Positions 62,908 to 64,000 of a stretch of DNA of 64,000 nucleotides are shown here, piece after piece. The translations under genes were made by a program, and so were the position numbers. How positions within the stretch are numbered: the first letter of the stretch is position 1; every line of letters starts with the position of its first letter. A model generated the notes under the pieces. The model searched no databases and was not told the DNA's origin. It worked only from the letters and a program-made list of their open reading frames with translations. The stretch comes from Channallabes apus (lineage: Eukaryota; Chordata; Actinopteri; Siluriformes; Clariidae), in assembly GCA_030522415.1 (NCBI GenBank), contig CM060127.1, positions 19,144,814 through 19,208,813 on the forward strand, read 5' to 3'.

Positions 62908-63630
62908 TATCTGCTAAGTCTGATGTTACCAAGATAAATTACTCCTAAATATATGTAACATACTTGAAAATGAAAACTCATACTGATTTAGGAAAAACAA
63001 AATAGTCTGTGTTTTAGACCACATGTAAACATGAGTTCATGTACATGTTATGTGTGAGATATGTGATAATTCTGTCTTTGTATAGTGTCAGAAGTTTAAG
63101 CTTCAAGTTCAATCTCCAAGCGAGAGCTCTTTATTTGTATAAATAGAACCATAATCAAGTTAAATCTCTGAGCTCATGCATTAATCTGTAAACATTGATG
63201 CTGGAGCTGTAAAATCTAAAAATGACGCAGGTCAGAGGCATATAATGTCTATGAAATTCATAGCTAGGTTAAAATAATAATAGAAAATACCCATTTTGTT
63301 TTATTGGATTCAATAATTGTGCAAATAAAACATTTAAAATAAATGTATATTATGTCAATTACATAAATGTTCTGGCATCATTATATTACATTTTTCTCTA
63401 ATTTATAAAAAAAAGGTAAATGAATTACTAAACATTAATATGCTTATCTGATGTATGTTTAATTATACATTCACAGCTAAATTAAAAGTTTTGTAGTTGT
63501 GATTTTTTTAACAGAGGAATAAAGGATGAAGAATATACTTTTTAAAGTAATTTATATGAATCAAAATTTTTTTTACACAAAAATCTTTTAAAAATTATTT
63601 AAAAGTTTACATATATACATATATAATGTC

Positions 63631-63670
<40 letters not shown>
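61759..63670. other. LAPTM4B intron 1 (part) with microsatellites
   Basis: No exon was recognised. It holds (CA)n at about 61912-61937, an ATA/TTA-rich tract at about 62847-62909 and (TA)n at about 63640-63671. The rest is AT-rich and unstructured. Confidence 0.6.
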
Positions 63671-63672
<2 letters not shown>

Positions 63673-63674
<2 letters not shown>

Positions 63675-63913
63675 GGTTTGACATTGGCACCCGCCCACCC
63701 GCCAAATGCGGGTGTGGCGGGTAATAACTTTAGTCTCACTAGCCACTTTGGCGGGTAGTTTATTCTTTGGTATGACAATATATTTTTGTTGTAGTTTTCT
63801 CTAAAGGCATCCGATATAATAAACGCATTGCAACGTAATATTACGCGCATAAAACGAGCGTGAATGTAATGAGGACATTTTATACCTCTCTCTATACACG
63901 TTTACACATGCAT

Positions 63914-63946
<33 letters not shown>

Positions 63947-64000
63947 TGTTTGGTGTGTGTGTATCATTTCCTTAAAGGGCTATTGCTTCTCAACAGGATG
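63673..64000 (+). mobile_element. Left end of a hAT-like DNA element, continuing past the window
   Basis: Right after the TA tract comes CAGGGTTTGACATTGGCACC, then the GC-rich inverted text CCCGCCAAATGCGGG. A CAGGG start, with CACTAGCCACTTTGGCGGG shortly after, resembles a fish transposon terminus. The matching right end lies outside the window, so the type is provisional. Confidence 0.4.

Overview
The window is nuclear DNA of a teleost fish. It is AT-rich, its genes are split by spliceosomal GT-AG introns, it is rich in microsatellites and in fish-type DNA transposons and SINEs, and every gene reads as a vertebrate orthologue. Repeat types I recognise from catfish and other otophysan genomes suggest that group, but this is only a guess. 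Product names come from remembered family sequences, because no search was possible. Layout from left to right: INTS8 (minus strand, 5' two thirds only, 126-6498, with a probable 5'UTR exon near 7722-7880); two tandem egg-coat genes of ZP1/ZP4 (ZPB) type (plus strand, 8845-14968 and 18328-21321); a broken Harbinger transposase (minus, about 23013-23899); AZIN1 (plus, 5'UTR from about 25230, main CDS 29022-33982); RRM2B (plus, 37086-42415); MTDH (plus, 45253-56283); and the first coding exon of LAPTM4B (plus, 61666-61758), which continues beyond the window. In human the orthologues of the five non-ZP genes lie on 8q22, with MTDH and LAPTM4B adjacent. The window is therefore a conserved block into which the ZP pair is set.

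Exon structures were built by hand from splice sites, codon phase and family similarity. All five genes whose 3' end lies in the window close in frame: ZP-A 510 aa, ZP-B 506 aa, AZIN1 431 aa, RRM2B 348 aa and MTDH 511 aa. INTS8 covers about 648 codons before the left edge.

The genes do not form one pathway. INTS8 belongs to the Integrator/PP2A complex that acts on RNA polymerase II. The ZP proteins build the egg envelope. AZIN1 raises polyamine levels by sequestering antizyme. RRM2B is the p53R2 subunit of ribonucleotide reductase. MTDH is a membrane scaffold that binds SND1. LAPTM4B is a lysosomal membrane protein.

I found no credible new molecular system. The observations most worth checking are: (1) the polyamine-sensing upstream reading frame of AZIN1, ending PPWDPS-stop, with an unresolved start and an overlapping AUG uORF; (2) two GC-AG introns, one in ZP-B where its paralogue has GT and one in RRM2B; (3) both ZP proteins stopping just before the usual furin site and membrane anchor; (4) a nearly perfect 44-bp inverted repeat around a (GT)n tract in INTS8; and (5) a long-TIR palindromic element nested in a hAT-like element inside ZP-A.
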